From: Kudoa neothunni
Taxonomy: Eukaryota > Cnidaria
NCBI GenBank assembly: GCA_964304625.1
Contig: OZ199839.1
Span: forward strand, 9,114,001-9,178,000
DNA: 64,000 bases
Direction of reading: 5' to 3'
Each line of letters opens with the position of its first letter. The stretch's first letter is position 1. Under the pieces are notes generated by a model. It searched no databases. It was not told where the DNA came from and saw nothing but the letters and a program-made list of their open reading frames with translations. Positions 10,412 to 24,420 of the stretch are shown here, piece after piece. Made by a program: the position numbers and the translations under genes.

Positions 10412-13400
10412 TTAAAATACAAAATACAAAAGTCTACGAAAAAAGAATGTAGATTCCATAACTTTGTTGATGTCAAACTCATCTATTATATAAGAAAAGC
10501 ACTATAATATAATCGTTGATACTAGAACAAATGTACCTTTAAAGGGGATGGTTGTGATGTAGTTTGGAAGGCTAAAATCAAAATGTATTAGTAAAAACAA
10601 AATAGAATATAATATATACTCATCAATTTCAGAGTTTTTCAAAACGGATTTTAAAAACACCTCAAATATATCCGAGGTATGCAGTCTGACAAATTGTTTT
10701 CTAATAATCTATAAAAATGACGATTATAAAAACAACAAATTCAGCGGCATTTTATGTACATGGTTGAGAGTGTCAACATCGGCAGGATGGGTCCAAAAAG
10801 AATCATGCACCGACGCGAAAGCAATACCATGTCTTTGACAATCAATACAGGACAACATCATATGAGCAGCATCAAGACTATGGATGAAATTAGGACTCAT
10901 AGCTGCACGATGTTTTCGAGAATCTTGAGTTGGTACAGGATAGAGATCCTAAATCAATAGAATCAGTAAATAATTTGGAAAATATATGAGATATGCTAGA
11001 GACAAATTATCGTACATATTTTCCCACAGTTTTGTTAACGTAGTATTGGTTGACCACAAAATTGAGGGGAGTATCCCAGGTGACAGGTCGGCCAGCGGAT
11101 GCGATTTCATAGCCGATAGTTGACAACCATTCCTACCAGCCAACATTGTAGTTAGTATTGATAACAAATAGCTACCATAATTTTGACAGCGGAACCAAAC
11201 AATGTTTCCAGTGCGATAAATATTTCCTTGCTGATGTATACCGAGCACATTTTAATTTCATCCGAATTGAGAATATGCTTGGCATTTAACTTTTTTTCTA
11301 CCTGCGCAATAGCGCCCATAAAAGTTACACCGTACACAAATGTCATCACAGTAGTTTAGTTTTCACCACATCTCTATCGATTGCTTGCCCATTTTGAAGA
11401 AGTTTTGCCATTTTTGGCACGCTCTTGACACGTTCTCTTACCAACTTGGCCACATCAGCATAGACGTCGTTGGGTCGATCATTAGGCTCCAAATTCACCG
11501 ACCTAATCACCCAATATTATTTATAACCACAGAAAAACCATCAGCAATCTTTATTCACCTTGCACCATGGGGATTTCTACCAAGAGCAGCAAAATGTTGA
11601 AGACCATTGCATGAACCATCCTGATGGATAGGGAATCCGCTTTCGTAGTCTGGATCATCTATAGCGGCTTTGATTTCATAACAGGTGGCCAGAGCTTGCC
11701 ACTTCTTTTTCGCATTATGCCACCAAGTATTATTGATTGGATCGGTAGCAGATGCGACAATGTTTCTGATGTTGTTGTCCACAAATTGGATTCGTTCAGC
11801 TAGGGTCGAGTCTTTGTTGGTGCCGAGTTGATTGAACAGATGTAACTTGAGCCAGAATAGACCGCGCTCCCCAACTCGTTTCTTCTTAGCAAATACTAAC
11901 ATCGAACGTATGATGTCCGATCCATAGTGGTTGAGAAAAACAGAATCGGGATAGGCTCGACCTCGGAAATCCAACAAATGAGGTATATAGAAAGTTCTTC
12001 CACGATAATACTCACAAATTGAGATGATCTTAAAAAAATTCAACCAATCATTGTATTCTTTAAATTTTTCCTGTCGATAATTGAGAGCTCGTTTGAGACT
12101 TTCACTGAATGTGGAAACTCTGTGGATTGAGCCACTTCCCCCAGAGTGCTGAAACGCTTGTTTTAATGAAATAGGTGCACACTCCGAAATGATATCCATA
12201 TGATTATAATCCTTGTTGTTTTCAATGTGTTTGATAACCACATCTAAATGGTTGAGATTGATAGTCCACGCGAGTGATCCTAATGCAGTGACGGTATCCA
12301 AAGCAGGAGCCATACTATGGCTGAGACATCGTTGACTGTGCTCAAGACGTATCATTGGTTGAAGTGTGTTGAGAACCAACCCCTTACGTAGATGCACCGA
12401 ATTCCCCAGTGTAAAATCTATGTACGGTACAACTGGGGCCAGTCGAGGCAGCCTATCGGTTGCCAACTCCAACTTAGAAAAGTACACATTTTCGTACAAT
12501 TTTTCCAGTTGTTTATTGGCCGAAAACACAATAACCTGAGTCTGCTCTTCAGTGGCTCTCATCACAGGATTGAAAGCCAAGTTCCCTTGGTGATCACGGA
12601 AATTATTTAGTATAAACCTTACTATGTGGTCAGTTGTCTACAACAAAACAGAAGGTAAAAACCAATGAACATCAATACATGTGGATAGTGTTTTCCAAAG
12701 ATTACATTATAAAAATTCGAACATTAACTGTATTAACTATTTACTTCAAAGACAAAAGCCAGTAAGATTTATGGCCTAAGATTTGACTGTATAATGAATT
12801 TTAAGTGTACAATTTAAATCTATATTTCAAATAAAAGGATTACATAATTTTAGAATAGATTTATCACTTAAGTTTTAGAATTTTTGTGCTCAGAGTCATT
12901 GGGGTTCAAAAGCGCAAAATTAATTTTGATATAGCATAAATTTCTATATCAACTTAATATATGCGTAAAGATTAGGGTTTCTACGTGTGTCACGCATCAC
13001 GTTCACCCTTTTTGGAAACTATGAAAGGTGGGGTATTAGATTTGGGCTAATAGACGACCGCGCTATATATAGAAAATGGAAGTTTTTACGAAAAATAAGA
13101 CAAATAAAATCCCCTCTTCATCTTTAAACGCGCTGTGAACTTAATTATTTAAATTAAAATCAAGAAAATTATGGAGTAATTATGTTAATTATTGGGTTTA
13201 ACAGTATATGGAACTAAGGGTTTTTAGTTGAAACTCTAAAGACCGCAGTTTTCTCATTTTCTCCTGAATCGATTAGTTTTTGATGTAACGAATATCAAGT
13301 TGAGCATTTTAATTATTCCGTATGTCGCGCCACATCACACTCACTCTTGCAATCACGCACAACGCTTATATCATGAGGTACATGCCTTTTCCAACAAGCA

Positions 13401-16145
13401 TCAAGCATCCCTTTTTTTAGAATCTTTAGTAAAGATTTTTTAGGATAATACAAAAAATTGAAATTTTTCTACTTTGAATAAAAATGGTCTAAATTATAAA
13501 ATATAATTTATTAAATTGTATTATCGTAAAATAGATCAATACACATTCCTTTAAAGTTAAAAAATTCATTCATAATTTTATTCCAATTAAACTCAAGAAT
13601 ATAAATTATAACAACGAGGGTTTTTTACTTGAAATGATCATAAATAATTCTATAATATGAATATTATGTGATTTCCTTACCGATTTGTATATCATACAAT
13701 ACAAAAGCGAGTATAACATCGACTAATTTTTTTGATAAATTTTAATTTTGTATTTATCTACAAATGAACAACTAAGCCGTATTATTATTATTCTGTTACT
13801 TAGGAAAAATTATTAATTATACACCCGGAACCTATTTTTTCCTATTAAATGCTAACATTATTCAAAAACTTGAAATTATCAGTTATTAAAGGTTTCAATC
13901 GGTTAAGGTGAACTTTAAGATAGTATAATCTGCCAAAAATTAAATTAATCCAATTATTGTAATATTTCTTTTATAATTTATTCATTATTACAAACTTCAA
14001 CTGAATACTTTGTTTTCTCACTTAATAAATTTAAATTTCGATAGGTTAGGTTAAGTGGCATTACAAAACACCAAACGTTATTTAACTTTACTGGTTAATT
14101 ATGTCTTAAATTGCGAGTTAATAATCTTGAAAATTAAATAGCGAGATTAAGAATTTTAAAGGTAAACAGGCAATTACATTACCCTAATAACAATCCTTAA
14201 TTTATTAATTTATTTAAATAATTCATGATAATTATTTAACAATAATCATAAATTACAATTTCACATATAAATTAATTTATTATACTAGCTAAAATCAACC
14301 CCCCAATGTAAATAAAAATATATTTTAAAGTAATTAATCCCTAAGACAATTATAAATTAATTTGAAATTTTATCATTCCGGAATAATGTAGAGCTTTAAT
14401 TATTAATTAAATTCAATTGTAGGCGTATTCTACATAAATACTTTACTTAATAGAAGAGATTAAATGATGTTAAAGCAATAGTGTTTAACAAAAATTGTGG
14501 TATCGTGTGGATTTTGGACTATAAATTACAATAACAACGGATAATCTTTAGGAAACACACGATGTGTGCGAATGAACATACAGACAATTTGATTTCGTTA
14601 GTGGAAATAACCAAAGGCAAACACGGCAACACCCCATACCATTTAAGAGCAATGGACAGCCATTGTTCTCTCGGTAGAAGTTGGGAGTTGCCAGCTTCGG
14701 TGTTCATCATCAGTTGATAATACTCTTTGGTGACATCGGACGCAAATTTTGTGCAACCAAATTTAACAGAAAACTTTTCACGGAATATTCGCGCAAACAT
14801 GTGTCCAATACGAAAAATCAAAGTGCTCACCGACACACCGTATGTAGAAAGCAAACCATCGTACAGAATATTGCTGATAATCATAGAAGCTAGACGGTCG
14901 CATTCACTTTTGCAGAAAAACAAGCTGAAACCATCTGCTTTAGGTTCGTTTTCAGCTTGAGGTAGCGCTAAACTATCTGCAGCAGGTGTTTTCATTCCTA
15001 CAGTTGTTTAAATAACACCCAAAGAAAATGCGTAAAAATAACTTGAAGCATGGATATCCTGAAGACAAGTTGATAACAGAGATTTCCATCGTTTGGTTAG
15101 ATTGTCAAATTTGGCAACCTCATCTGAGCTGGGTTTGGTTTTCTTTAGATAATCAGGAATCGGTATAGAAGTGAATCGTTCGTAAGTGGATCGACTGTCA
15201 TTTTCTGAGTGTTGAAACTCTTCTTCACTAAAGTCTACACTTTCATACGGTAGCTTGTTCGAATACAACGCACATTTCAACTCTCGAATCAAATCAGGAT
15301 CGTACAGTTGTTTGGCCAGCAATGACAAATTTTCGATTTTTGTCAATCTCGAATCGATATGCTCTTCTAGCGAGAGATTGTGATCATCTAACAACTGTTT
15401 GAACGCCTCCAAATGAACAGGAAGCATACTATCCCAATATTTGTAATTTTTCAACAAATGCTACAAATTCATTGGTTACAGTTAGTTAAATACTTGAACC
15501 CATGTGTCACATAAAAGAGACAAATCATTTACTTTCGCTAAATCTTCAGGATGAAAATTCTCGTGGTAGAATACAGGTAATGGTTGGTTTCGTTTGATGA
15601 GCATTTGATAGGAGATCAGGTTGGCCATATGCAACAAATCATCACCATAAGGATAGTTGGTGGCGATAACTTTTGATCCTACGTCGATAGAGAAATCAGC
15701 AAGTTTCGATTCGACTATCAACGCCAAAATAACAGCCGGAGATAGAGAGAACATGCGACGGGTTTTAACGCAAGTTTTCATGGCGTTCTCCAAATCGCCA
15801 CGAATCAAATGAGCAAATATGACAATTTCGTTTTTGTTGGTGTGCATTCTTGCCCAGCTGTAGAGTTTTGAGAAACTTTTCGAGTATTTCAACTGATGTT
15901 TTGATGAGGTTGTTCTCTCTAGAAAAATTATCGAAGAGAAATCGAATAAAAGCAAGAAGAATAACGCGACTCCAAATAAATTACTTTGAGATTTTGATGT
16001 TGCTTGTAATTTGTTGTTGATATTATCAACTGGAGTCTCATTTACGGAAAGCTCATCCTCATTGTTAACAAATGAAAATATATGAGTATCTATTGAGGAT
16101 CTGTTGACGGTATTTGTTGAGATAACACTTTCTTTACATTCTCTT
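10412..16145 (-). CDS. POLRMT: mitochondrial DNA-directed RNA polymerase (single-subunit, T7-like)
   Basis: This enzyme transcribes mitochondrial DNA and primes its replication. The N-terminal PPR-like helical region lies in exons at about 16145-15008 and 14995-14580. The polymerase domain lies between 12637 and 10412. Diagnostic blocks in order are DFRGRAYP, motif A HQDGSCNGLQHFAALGRN, the O-helix region DRDVVK...TVMTFVYGVT, motif C ASVHDSFWTH and the terminal ESTFFFR. Introns in the C-terminal half are 43-75 bp; one separating the two halves (12638 to about 14580) is 1.9 kb. Near 11350 the reading frame does not connect between DRDVVK and TVMTFVYG. No GT...AG intron fits there, so it is a sequence error or a real frameshift. 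The start codon was not found; 16145 is the left edge of the first recognised exon. Confidence 0.92.
12640..14515. other. long intron of POLRMT, AT-rich, no features
   Basis: This 1.9-kb stretch separates the PPR-like half from the polymerase half of POLRMT. No exon, repeat family or transposon end was recognised in it. Confidence 0.55.
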
Positions 16146-19100
16146 CTATAGGAAATATTAATGGAGTTTATTGAATGAATAAAGGTATATTAATAGATCA
16201 CTTAGCAACGATAAAACCGTTATTACGAAAAGGTCTTTTACTCGCCAACAAACCACCTAAATATCGTCTATTTGAGTGGTTGCATTGATTCACCCTCTTT
16301 GTCCAACGTAAGGCAATGCATAATTTGAACATAATTTGAAATCAACGTGGCCGCTATATTAATCGTTGAATAACATTTATAATTATCATTGTGTAGTTGG
16401 TTACTTATTAGAGAAAAATAGAGGGTAAATTTTTATATTTTGCAATGGGAGAATTTTTAAAGTTGGACCAGCGAAGGAGTGAACAATAGCACTCTTCTGA
16501 GCAAAATTTTGAAATGTAATGTGTGTTTGCGATTAATCACGAAGATATGCGATGATTTTTTTTAAATTTTAAATCGGTTATTAATTTACTATAAAAAAAA
16601 AGATATGAATTTCGTATTATATTACACTTGTTTATCCTTGTGTATTGACTTGGTTCGTAACCTTTGATTAGATATGCAAAACACGTGGCTCTTAAAACTT
16701 AATACTGCCATGCCTAACAGTTGCGAATTGTATTAATTCTAAATTTTTTATTTTTATGCTATTAAGGTGCTACTATTATTGTTGGGTGGTTGGAGGTTCT
16801 AAGTTGTTTTATTTTTTGATATATTTTTCTGATGTTAAAAAAATGAAAAATTAGGAACGCATGATTATCAAATTATTATAAATATTCAAAAATAGTCGTG
16901 TGCCTTATTTCGAATACGATGAGGATGTGGTGTATTTATAAGCGTGTGCAATCAAGAGAAAAATGAAGTTCATATTTTATTGGTGTATGCGCACGAGAGC
17001 TCTAAAGCAAGGGTACCCTCATCTTAGGGGGTGCGAACTTTGGTCTCAGGTGGTGTGAAACCCGATCAAAATTGCAAATAATTTTTTATAAATTTTAATT
17101 CAGTTACACCTTATCGTATACAAAGGGGTGCGAATTTCGATTTGTCAAAAAATGGGGGTGCGAGTCCAGTTTTAGTTGGGAAGCGCTGCTCTAATGAATT
17201 CCCAACTCAAAAAACCTATTAAAAATCAATGGATATTCGACATTTATATTAAATATTAATATTTAATATTTAGATATGGAATTATTTTTTACGTAAAATT
17301 TTCGAATACACGAATTTATTTGACATCTCTCTCATATATGCGAATAAAGATAATTTTGGAGACATCATTGGTTATCATTTTATATGATTACTGCGTTGAG
17401 AAGTTAATTACAGTAGGAGAAGAGATTGAAAACGAAAATTTGGTTGGCCTTTTTTTCAAACAAACTAAAAAACGTCTGAAAATATGACGAGAAGAATATA
17501 TTTGAGGTATTCGACGAAATATTTTCAATTTTGGAATTTAATAATGACATTGCCACAATCTCTAGATATTGTTTAATTTTTTCTTGGTCCACAAAATTAA
17601 GAAATACCGAGACACTCAAATGCGCATAATATACAAATAGTTAGTTTTTAACTATTTGATGTAATGATTTATTATAAATAGAGATCGCAGTTTTCGATTA
17701 AAATCAATGTTAATATAATTTAAACGTCGAAACTTTTTTAAAAATTCGACGTTTATTTTCGGGGAATATTCAAAATCTCCGAAAAATTTCAAAGTAGGCT
17801 GTTGCCGGAGAGAAATCGATAGTTTTCTTGTTGAATGGATCAACGTATTGAAGGTGGATAATGAATTAATCTATAAATGTTACTAAGAGAAATTATCTCT
17901 GCAACAAAATAGAATTTACAAGCAAATAAAGTCAAAGAAACATACTTCGTTCAAACAGCGTTTCAAAACAACCATTTTCCAATTATTTTTTTAGAGATAG
18001 AAAATATAACAAAATTGCGAAATAACTGGTGTCTGTTATTGTTAGATTGTTAGCGACGTTCTTCCACTATCGTTATTCGATGGGAAAAAATTTGTAGGGG
18101 TTTGCTCCTAATTTCTTTTAATTTAAAGTGTTCCAACATGTGTGCGAACGCACAATTACTCTAACAAAATAAACGTTGATTTTAGTAGTCGAATTTTCTA
18201 AAAATCAATGTCAACAACTGCGATACTTAATTATAAGGATTGTAACCTAAGCTATCATATGCACAATCAACAGCAGAGTGATATGGCATCACCTGTAAGT
18301 TAGGCTCGAACACTACCCGTGACTATTCATTACATTATAAATTATAATATTTGTTCAGTTTGATTTTGTCTTTAATATTTCACTGAGAACAAGTCATTTT
18401 CTATTTGTATTATAATCATTTTGAAGATTAAAGTATTAAAATAAACAATTATAGGTACGCAATAGCAAGAAACATGAACATCAATTTTCCCTTTGTACAA
18501 ATTTGCATGTCTTATGTAAAACAAAACAATAAAAATGGGTTTCTAATATCATTTGTATTTTTCTCTTATCAAAATAAAATTCTCAAAAAATATGGGAAAA
18601 TTAACAAATTACGCAATACCGAGAATTTACTATTTACTGTAATTAAACTTTAGATATGTCTCTAAGCTATATTTTCCTTATAATTTCTTAATTCATATTC
18701 TATAATGGATTAATGTGGTAATAAATTAAAAAACGAAAAAGATAGGGTAAATTATATGATCGCGCCTGCGACTGTTTTTTAATTTTTCGTAGGTTGGGGG
18801 ACAAGGAAAAGTTACACACTGTAGATATTTTAATGTATGCTTTTAAATAAATTATTGATTCAATTCATATTTTTAGATTGTCTTATTTTTCATTTAATAA
18901 TATTAAACAATATATATTGTATTTTAATGTAAAAAAAACCAATTTTTAAATTTTTATGATAACAAAATAAGATAAGTTATTCATTTCGTTTGTCCCAACA
19001 CAAATTGAATTTTCGAACTATGCAATATATTTGTGGCATGCTAATGCTAATGCTAATATAAACTGGTGAAGGAATGTCACAAACATATAGAGTAATGAAA

Positions 19101-20045
19101 TATAATTTTAAGATTACCTCTCAGAGTATAATGCTGAGAAAAGTAAGGAATTCATAATGATGGTATTAGCGGACCACATTATTTATGATCCAAGGATTTA
19201 AAACCTGTTCAAAATAATGCAAAGTTATAAAAAATCTACAAGAATCCAAAAACTATTGTCTTAGATGTATAATATTATATTTTTAAATATTTTAGTCTAA
19301 TTAATATGGGATCCAAACTAATAAAACCCTTAAATGGAGAAATACGGGGAATGATGTGTAATTAAGAATAAGATGATTCAATTTTTAAATGTTTATAATT
19401 CTATTGTTCCATTATTAAGAATTATATAGTAGTTTTCACTTTAGAAAACTTGCGATTGATATGGAAATGATCAATTACATCCGTATCACACATTAATTGA
19501 ATGAGATAATTTAATCCATGAAATATTCTGTTTATTGTGTCCAATCAAAATATAACAAATAATTTTCATGTAAATAAAACACATTTATTAAATTTGTTAA
19601 TCAGGAAAAGCTGAAGTTTTCAATATGAGTTAAAAATGCTTTTGGAATAAAAATTTCAATAATCTCAACAGTTATTATTTTAGAATTAAAATTTACAACA
19701 ATTAAAAATACAAAATTTCATTATAGAAAAATTTAATTGAATACAAAATATATAAAGAATTTATTTTAATTTTTGTGTTAAAATTCAGAAAAATATATTT
19801 TTTGATCAAGCATACATTATCATTTAAAAAACACAGTATCCCATATAAATTAGGATAAAATCGAAAATTACCATGCTGCGAAAAGCATTATAATAACAAC
19901 CTTAAAATTAATCAACTATCTGTTGATAAGGTAAAACATTTTATTTACTTTAATTATTGTTGTCGTAGATACAATGTTTATTAATATCTAATCAACGTTA
20001 ATTGTGCGTTTATTATGAGAGAAATAATTAAGAATAGATAGAATC
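16146..20045. other. intergenic with hAT-type debris
   Basis: This probably contains the unseen first exon and promoter of POLRMT. A short possible non-autonomous hAT copy lies at 16995-17190: its right end reads AGCGCTGCTCTAA and the interior carries repeated GGGGTGCGA blocks. A hAT 5' remnant lies at 17680-17900. A 71-codon minus-strand frame at 17404-17619 was not recognised. The rest is AT-rich without signal. Confidence 0.5.
17680..17900 (+). mobile_element. hAT 5'-end remnant
   Basis: The stretch starts with a diverged version of the terminus seen at 8268 (CAGTTTTCGATTAAAATC, then AATTTAAACGTCGAA). It continues into a plus-strand frame reading FSGNIQNLRKI, similar in place and type to the N-terminal part of the hAT element at 8.3 kb. 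No transposase core follows. Confidence 0.45.
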
Positions 20046-20049
20046 AATA

Positions 20050-21156
20050 ACCAAAGAGATTTTCGAAACGATAAAGGAACGTTTTCGGTCGAAAGAGTCC
20101 ATTTATTTTCATTCGAAGCGTGTGTCAGCTTGCATTGGAGTCCTGTTTGACTCTCAAAACGCTAAAATGAAATCAATGAAATCATTCGCCTACATACATT
20201 TAGTAGATGCGAATTTTAAATTAGGGACAGATTGGACTGTTGTGGATCAATTCGAATTCGATATTTCACCTTCAAATAAGGGGAAAAAGGACTCCTCATC
20301 AATTGGTGATTTGTTTTTTACACTTAAAGCCTATCAAAAATATGACTTTGAAAGACAGGAATGGACTGTACCTATTATTTGACAATTGATCATGGAGTTA
20401 AATAATTTTTCAATATAGTTTAAATTTGGGGACCAATCCGATAATCCTGTGTACTTTAAGTTTATGGCACTCGAAAAACTTATTACTATAAAATGTGGAA
20501 TTTATTCGTTGGTAGAACATATTTTATTATTTCTTCACCAACGATTAAAATTCTCTAGGCTTATATTCCTCTGATAGATAAAAACCGTGTTAGTTGTATC
20601 AACATTATAAAAAACACGTTTCACCTTTACGAATACATACATGGATTGGTAAAAATTTGTTATGTGATTAATTCCAATAGAAATTAACAAATTTAAAAAT
20701 TCGATAGAATAAACACTTCCTACATAAGATTAAATTTCCAACAGAGGAGAAACTTCAACATGCAATTAGATATCTAAAATATATCGGACTTGGCAAAAAA
20801 TTATTCTTCACAAAAAAATTGTTTGACAGCATCAACAATGAAGATATTAAACCAATCCTGTTGAGTGCTTTGGCTGTAATACCAATTTTATTATTTCAAC
20901 AATTATTTCTGTGTATTTGGTCTAGTATTTAGCTGTGATATTCAAATATTGTGACGATAAGGAAGATAGACTCGATATGAATATATTTTTACTCGAAATA
21001 GAAGTTTTATTTCATGGGGCGTGCAAAATCCTATATAAAGCTATTAAAGAAAGTGGAGATGAAAAAGAATTTGTTGATTTCTGTTTTTCTTCAGTTGAAA
21101 AGCTATTAAACCGGGAATATGGTACCAAAGAAAATGAATCCGACAATCAATCATGA
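20050..21156 (+). CDS. unrecognised multi-exon protein (gene A)
   Basis: A chain of plus-strand frames joins with clean GT...AG introns of about 50-100 bp. The last part of exon 1 ends at 20367 (QEWT). An exon at 20419 reads FKFGDQSDNPVYFKF and ends near 20510. Further exons start at about 20560 (AYIPLIDKNRVSC), about 20746 (EKLQHAIRYLKYIGLGKK) and 20932, and the protein stops at 21154-21156 after KENESDNQS. The visible product is about 290 residues, rich in charged amphipathic helices, with no signal peptide or membrane segment. The first exon is open to about 20046 and no start codon is assured, so the 5' end is incomplete. A related exon end is seen at 24.4 kb. I do not recognise the family and give no function. 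Confidence 0.6.
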
Positions 21157-22980
21157 CCTTTGTTTTTGAATTTTAATTTATTTAGATTACTTTGTTTCTG
21201 TTGTGTATTTTGCTAAATATATGAATTTTTCAACATTACTCGAATACTTTGCAAATCGATTACGTTAACTATTATTTAATACGTTTTCTTAAACATATTC
21301 GATTTCTGTGCGTTTACTTTCTATCAGCCTTTGTTATTTGTTAGTTTACTAAAAATCATCAATTTTTGATAATAAATAATAATATATTTATAAGGTCGAT
21401 GACTGTTTTGTTGCATTTTTAAAACTTCTGGGCAGGGGTTAGAAATAATTGATTATTGTTGGTAAAATAAATTAGTCATCTTGAAATCGTTTAATTTTAA
21501 TTGTACTAAGTCACAATCAATGATTTCAGTTATTGTAATTTTTCTAGAGGCATATTTTCATAAGTATTAATATATTAATATTCGCAATCAAAACCGAATT
21601 GTGTAAGAAACCTCATTAATGTCAATTATTCTGACGACAATGCTTTTAATAAACGATTAATCATTTTTACTTTAATCATAAGAAAAAGAATATATATGTT
21701 GAGAACATATTTTTACTATGTTAAATATTAATTAATAAACGTTATAATTGTTTTCGTCATACATTATTGCCTATTATAACAAAATTTAATATAAAATCCA
21801 GATAAAAAACGAGTAAAATATTAAATGATACACGATACCATAATACTACAGTCATATAATGAGATAGATAAAAGTAAATAAAATACTTCAAATATGTGGA
21901 TTAAAAGAGACGATATACATGTTTGTTTCAAACATCTAGACTTTGATTAGTAATATTTTGTCGATATTGATCTTATAAATATGAAGAGAGAATATTTAAG
22001 GTTTTTAAAGTTGCATAAGTTGATGAACGAATCTTCAAAATCGTATTCAATTACTAACATAGAATGAATGGAAATTAATGTCATAACTTTTTGTTAAAAA
22101 ATAAATTGGGATCAAAGTTAGTCAATATTTATATTATATTAAAAAAAAATTTATTTCGAATTCTAGAAAAATTTTAAGAATTAGTCTTTATCAATAATCA
22201 CAATTTGGTCAGGTGCATCTGGCACTAAATACGAAGATGCATTATCGGACCTAAATGAAACATAAAAGCAAAATATATTTAATGTACGATTAAGAAAAAA
22301 TTGGTTTATTCATAAAATATCTTTTAATGAGCTAGAAAAAATGGATGTAGATTACAATTTAAACAAGCATGAAAATTGGCAACTTATAAATCATTAAACA
22401 CTTGCTACAGGATATAAAACATAAATTAATGGATTTAAAGATAAAAAAATTATAATAAACAAGAATTTTCATTATAATGTATTAATTAAAATTATTATAA
22501 TTGCAATTAATCATTTAACTCCAATCGTTAATTTTTGACCAATTAATTTCTCCAACCACTGCTTCCGAGCTCCTTTGATATCTAATGGAACCCAAGAAAT
22601 GTTTGAATCAATTTTAGAGAACCTTATATTGCATCAATAACTTTATGACCCCATGTACTCTCCTAAAAACAAGTGTTCTATTAAAAATTTTCAAACAATT
22701 TTTAATTGTTAAATTAAAACCATTAAATAATAAAATAATTACATATTCCTTCTTTTGGAGTGCAATTAACCCCGATTTTATTTTCTATCAAACAATCTAA
22801 AAAAATAATTTTATAACGATTCCGAGTATTTAAAAATATTCGTCAAGAGAAAACCGATATAAATTCAAAAACCATAGGCATGTTAAATGTCGATAATTAT
22901 CGGCGATCGAATCGTTGCTATTATTTGTTCTGAATGGGATATTTTTAACGAATTTTAGTTCGATATTAGTATAATTTATT
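21157..22980. other. intergenic, AT-rich, nothing recognised
   Basis: No convincing exon, repeat family or RNA gene was found on either strand. Confidence 0.5.
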
Positions 22981-22986
22981 ATAATC

Positions 22987-23616
22987 CTAGAGAATTTGAT
23001 TATTCACATTATTCTGATATCCTAAAATTACGAAATACTATCGAAACATATAAGAAAAACAAAAACATAACTAAAAACTTTAACGAAAACATTATTCTAA
23101 AATTTGCAAGTATAGCTACCCATTCTTCAATTAGAGTTACATTCTTAGTTGATACATAACTCATATTTTTGGTGAGACTTTTTTCTCGAATATTAACGAG
23201 TTTGTAATTGTTTATTACCATAATTATTGGTAAAAGTTAAAAAATCAATACTTATTGGTTTATTCGGGAATCTTTGAATATGCGCCCATTTTTAAATCTA
23301 AATCAGAATCACTCAAATTGTTTTGGAGTGGTTACAAGTGAAGGGATATTTTTCTAAAGATTATTTAATTAAAAAAGTTTATTCGAATTTCGAGGATTAT
23401 TCATTTGATGACTTCAAATCAAGGATAACTTGCAGAATCATGGATAAGTTATACTCCATTTGTGATATTTTTTATAAGCTTATTATCCATGAAGAGAATT
23501 TGACAATTGATGAGGCGTTAATTGTTTTTAAGGTAAAGCATTCAATAATTTATTTTCTAAATTATATTGAATTATATATTGGAAATAAAATAAAATATTA
23601 TTCAGAAAAGGGATAA
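22987..23616 (+). CDS. unplaced coding fragments, helical, unrecognised
   Basis: Two plus-strand frames look protein-like. One at about 22987-23159 reads DYSHYSDILKLRNTIETYKK and ends in FLVDT before a stop. The second, about 23305-23616, reads VLEWLQVKGYFSKDYLIKKV and then DDFKSRITCRIMDKLYSI, ending KYYSEKG. Composition (charged helices, aromatic-rich) resembles the last exons of gene A 2 kb upstream, but no residue-by-residue match is clear. They may be the end of a gene A paralog or a decayed copy. The splice link between the two frames was not established. Confidence 0.35.
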
Positions 23617-24238
23617 AAATTACTTTAATCTGAAATTATCATCCTTTCAATTTTTCAGTCTAAGCTACAAATAAAACATTTTTAATTTATAAATAAAATA
23701 AAAATATGTATGGAAATTATATTTATAATTAATTTAAGTCTAATATTTATGTTTATTATAGACTAAATATTTCAATCATTAATTTATTGCATTGAATATT
23801 AGAATGAAAAAAAAAAGTAAGCTCTACTCAAAATAATGAATTTTATTTATGATAACATTCATATTTTAGTTAACCGCTAAATAAACCAAATTAAATAATT
23901 ATCAACTGTTGTTGATTTGTCAATGACTCACACTCATGGAAATTAATGCTAAGAAATCAATTATGTCAGCTAATGGGCTAATGTTCCAAAAAGTAAATTA
24001 AAATTATTATAGTAAAAACACGTAAACATCAGATATGGTAACTAGGTAACATTTCTTGAACAGAAGAAAGAGCATTGTGGTATGTTTCAATTGATAAGCC
24101 CATCACACTACACTTAGCATCTATTAGAATTAAGTTTCTTTAGCTTGAGTTTCCATCTTTGAAACATCCTTCAATCTTGTCCACCAATAAATCACACAGA
24201 GCACACTCAAGAACAGGTAACTACAAGAGAAAATAATC
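23617..24238. other. intergenic, nothing recognised
   Basis: AT-rich sequence without a supported feature. Confidence 0.5.
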
Positions 24239-24420
24239 ATGAAAAACCAACCAACAAATCCCAAAAATCCTTCGTTAGTTCAAAATAGAAACAACAAAAT
24301 GAAGTTACATCGGTTGAAGTTTAAGAAAAAACGTCCTAAATGTGAAGGAACCGCTCGGATGCGAATATTAAAATTATATATGTACAGTAAATTTGATTGT
24401 AATCGACAAGAATGGGAGGT
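24239..24420 (+). pseudogene. partial exon related to gene A
   Basis: The frame ends KFDCNRQEWE followed directly by a GTAAAC donor. Gene A exon 1 ends KYDFERQEWT followed by GTACCT at the same relative place. The 20 residues before this also run parallel (LKLYMYS against LKAYQ). Upstream of that the two diverge. No following exon was recognised, so this is most likely the remains of a duplicated gene A or an incomplete paralog. An alternative is chance similarity over a short motif. Confidence 0.35.

Noticed and set aside
14681-14960. Plus-strand frames across the POLRMT N-terminal exon
   Set aside because: Antisense shadows of a well-supported minus-strand exon.
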